Assembly: GCF_021018805.1 (NCBI RefSeq)
Contig: NC_086247.1
Span: 143,708,378 to 143,772,377 of the forward strand
DNA from: Prinia subflava
Taxonomy: Eukaryota; Chordata; Aves; Passeriformes; Cisticolidae
Reading direction: 5' to 3'
Length of the DNA stretch: 64,000 nucleotides
Shown here: in pieces, positions 62,906 through 64,000 of the stretch
Layout: each line of letters begins with the position of its first letter
Position numbering within the stretch: the stretch's first letter is position 1
Notes under the pieces: model-generated
The model's input: the letters and a program-made list of their open reading frames with translations, nothing else
Told to the model about the DNA's origin: nothing
The model's database searches: none
Program-made: the position numbers and the translations under genes

Positions 62906-64000
62906 AATAAGCAGAGACATCTCCATTCTTAGGGCTATTCAAAACCCAACTTGTCAGAGTCCTGTGCAATCCATTCTGACCAGTTCTGCTTTGGGTAGAG
63001 GATTGGACTTTGGTCCCCAGAAATGCCCCCCAAATTCCCAGCTCCTTTGTGATTCAGTGAATTGATGCTAAGAGCTGATGTGGGGGCTGCCAGACAGCTG
63101 GTACCTGTGTGTACCATGTGTACCATGCTGTGCATGCAGCATTCACTGAGATCTCTGAGCAAAACAGTTGTAGGGATGTTAATGAATCAGTTGGCAGCAT
63201 AGCTTGGTACAGCCTATTTATATGGACAGCCCTAAAAGTATTCTACTTACTGTCCATTACTTTGGGAGGTGCTCATACAAGTTTGAGAAACTCATCTCAA
63301 GTAGGTGTAGGGAAAATTCTTTCCTGTGTTTCAGGATGTGAATCGTCTTGCACTGGCCAAAATTAGGAAGACTCTCCACCCATAAAAATAAAAATACTCT
63401 TGAATCTATATCCTTTCTAACCCCTTTGGTTGCTCACACATCACCACGCAGGTTAATGTCAGCTATTAACAACACAAAGGGGAAAACGGTGCGCCAGGAC
63501 TGCGTAAAGTAGTGGAAGTTTTCAGTGCTTTGAGCTGCAGACTCCCAGTTGCTGTTTTCAGTCACAGGAAGAGATGGATTGGATCTGACAAGCCCAGCAT
63601 GTTCCTGGCCAGCACAGATAGTGTTGGGAAGGGGCAGGCACGGGGCAGTGCTTCCCTGGTGAATCCCCTGAACTTCCCGCGGTCGGCCGAGCCGGAGGCT
63701 TTCCAAGCTGTTAGCTTGGTCATCCTGGTCAATAGTCAGCCATGAACTTACTTCCCCTCAATTTTTTCCATAAAACCATTTGTACTTTTGGCCTCTGCAG
63801 TGCAGAGTTTCACAATTTAATGATTTTGTTTGTGTGGAAAGGTCCTTCCTTTTGTTTTAGTTTGATTCTTTTTTAACCCACTGAACAGTAATTTCTGTTG
63901 AGTTCCCATGAGTTTTTTGTGTTTACAAGAGAGAGGATAATAATTCCAAAAGTTAGATAAAATATGAAACTGCTAGAGAAAATATCCTCAATCAGATGGA
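62906..64000. other. Intron 1, end of window
   Basis: No gene recognised. A short CpG cluster (about five CpGs in cttcccgcggtcggccgagc and the bases just after) lies at 63674-63700, next to a 90-residue minus-strand and a 77-residue plus-strand open frame with no recognisable family. The last 250 bp are plain AT-rich sequence. Confidence 0.45.

Larger units (their letters stand above)
8170..64000 (+). other. DIP2C: DIP2C intron 1 (5' part, runs off the window)
   Basis: Everything after the exon 1 donor is taken as intron 1. I looked for the next conserved block of the family (starting DITQKGYEKKR after the split glycine) and saw no match on the + strand, so exon 2 is probably beyond the window. 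Long first introns are typical for this gene in vertebrates. The intron is GC-rich up to about 8650 and AT-rich afterwards. Open frames inside it are short and unconvincing. Possible nested noncoding RNAs cannot be judged from sequence alone. Confidence 0.82.

Noticed and set aside
1..64000. Bacterial or phage-type systems, CRISPR arrays, tRNA/rRNA genes
   Set aside because: The window shows vertebrate features throughout (CpG island, CR1 LINEs, a split coding exon, long AT-rich intron). I saw no spaced direct-repeat array, operon or RNA gene cloverleaf.

Overview
This is vertebrate nuclear DNA, most likely from a bird and perhaps a songbird. Three things point there: CR1-type LINE fragments in both orientations, no mammalian SINE/L1 elements, and a short AT-rich background broken by a single large CpG island. 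I see no bacterial, phage, CRISPR or mobile-operon structure.

The only protein-coding sequence I can support is the first coding exon of DIP2C (disco-interacting protein 2 homolog C), on the + strand at 8085-8169. It encodes the first 28 residues plus one base of the next codon and ends at a clear splice donor (gaag|gtaaag). Layout: 1-7000 is upstream intergenic DNA with two CR1 copies on the minus strand, the second with an expanded pentanucleotide tail next to the promoter. About 7020-8650 is the TATA-less CpG-island promoter, 5' UTR and first exon. It contains a C-rich 39-bp minisatellite, GC boxes, an E-box, a G-quadruplex-type tract and several short upstream ORFs. From 8170 to the end of the window is the start of a very long intron 1. 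I did not find exon 2 by eye.

The intron is mostly AT-rich unique DNA. It holds two more CR1 fragments, microsatellites and long homopolymers, a perfect 19-bp inverted repeat with a 5-nt loop, a 72-bp tandem duplication and a few short palindromes. The many 60-150 aa open frames in the window are not credible genes: they lack family similarity, intron-exon logic or codon character, and several owe their length to repeats or GC-rich sequence.

I found no undescribed multi-gene system. The observations most worth checking are the regulatory architecture of the DIP2C leader (stacked non-overlapping uORFs, G4 tracts, minisatellite), the intronic perfect hairpin and a homeodomain-site-rich intronic segment near 58.2 kb. 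CR1 and DIP2C assignments rest on remembered family consensus and homologue sequence, not on a search.
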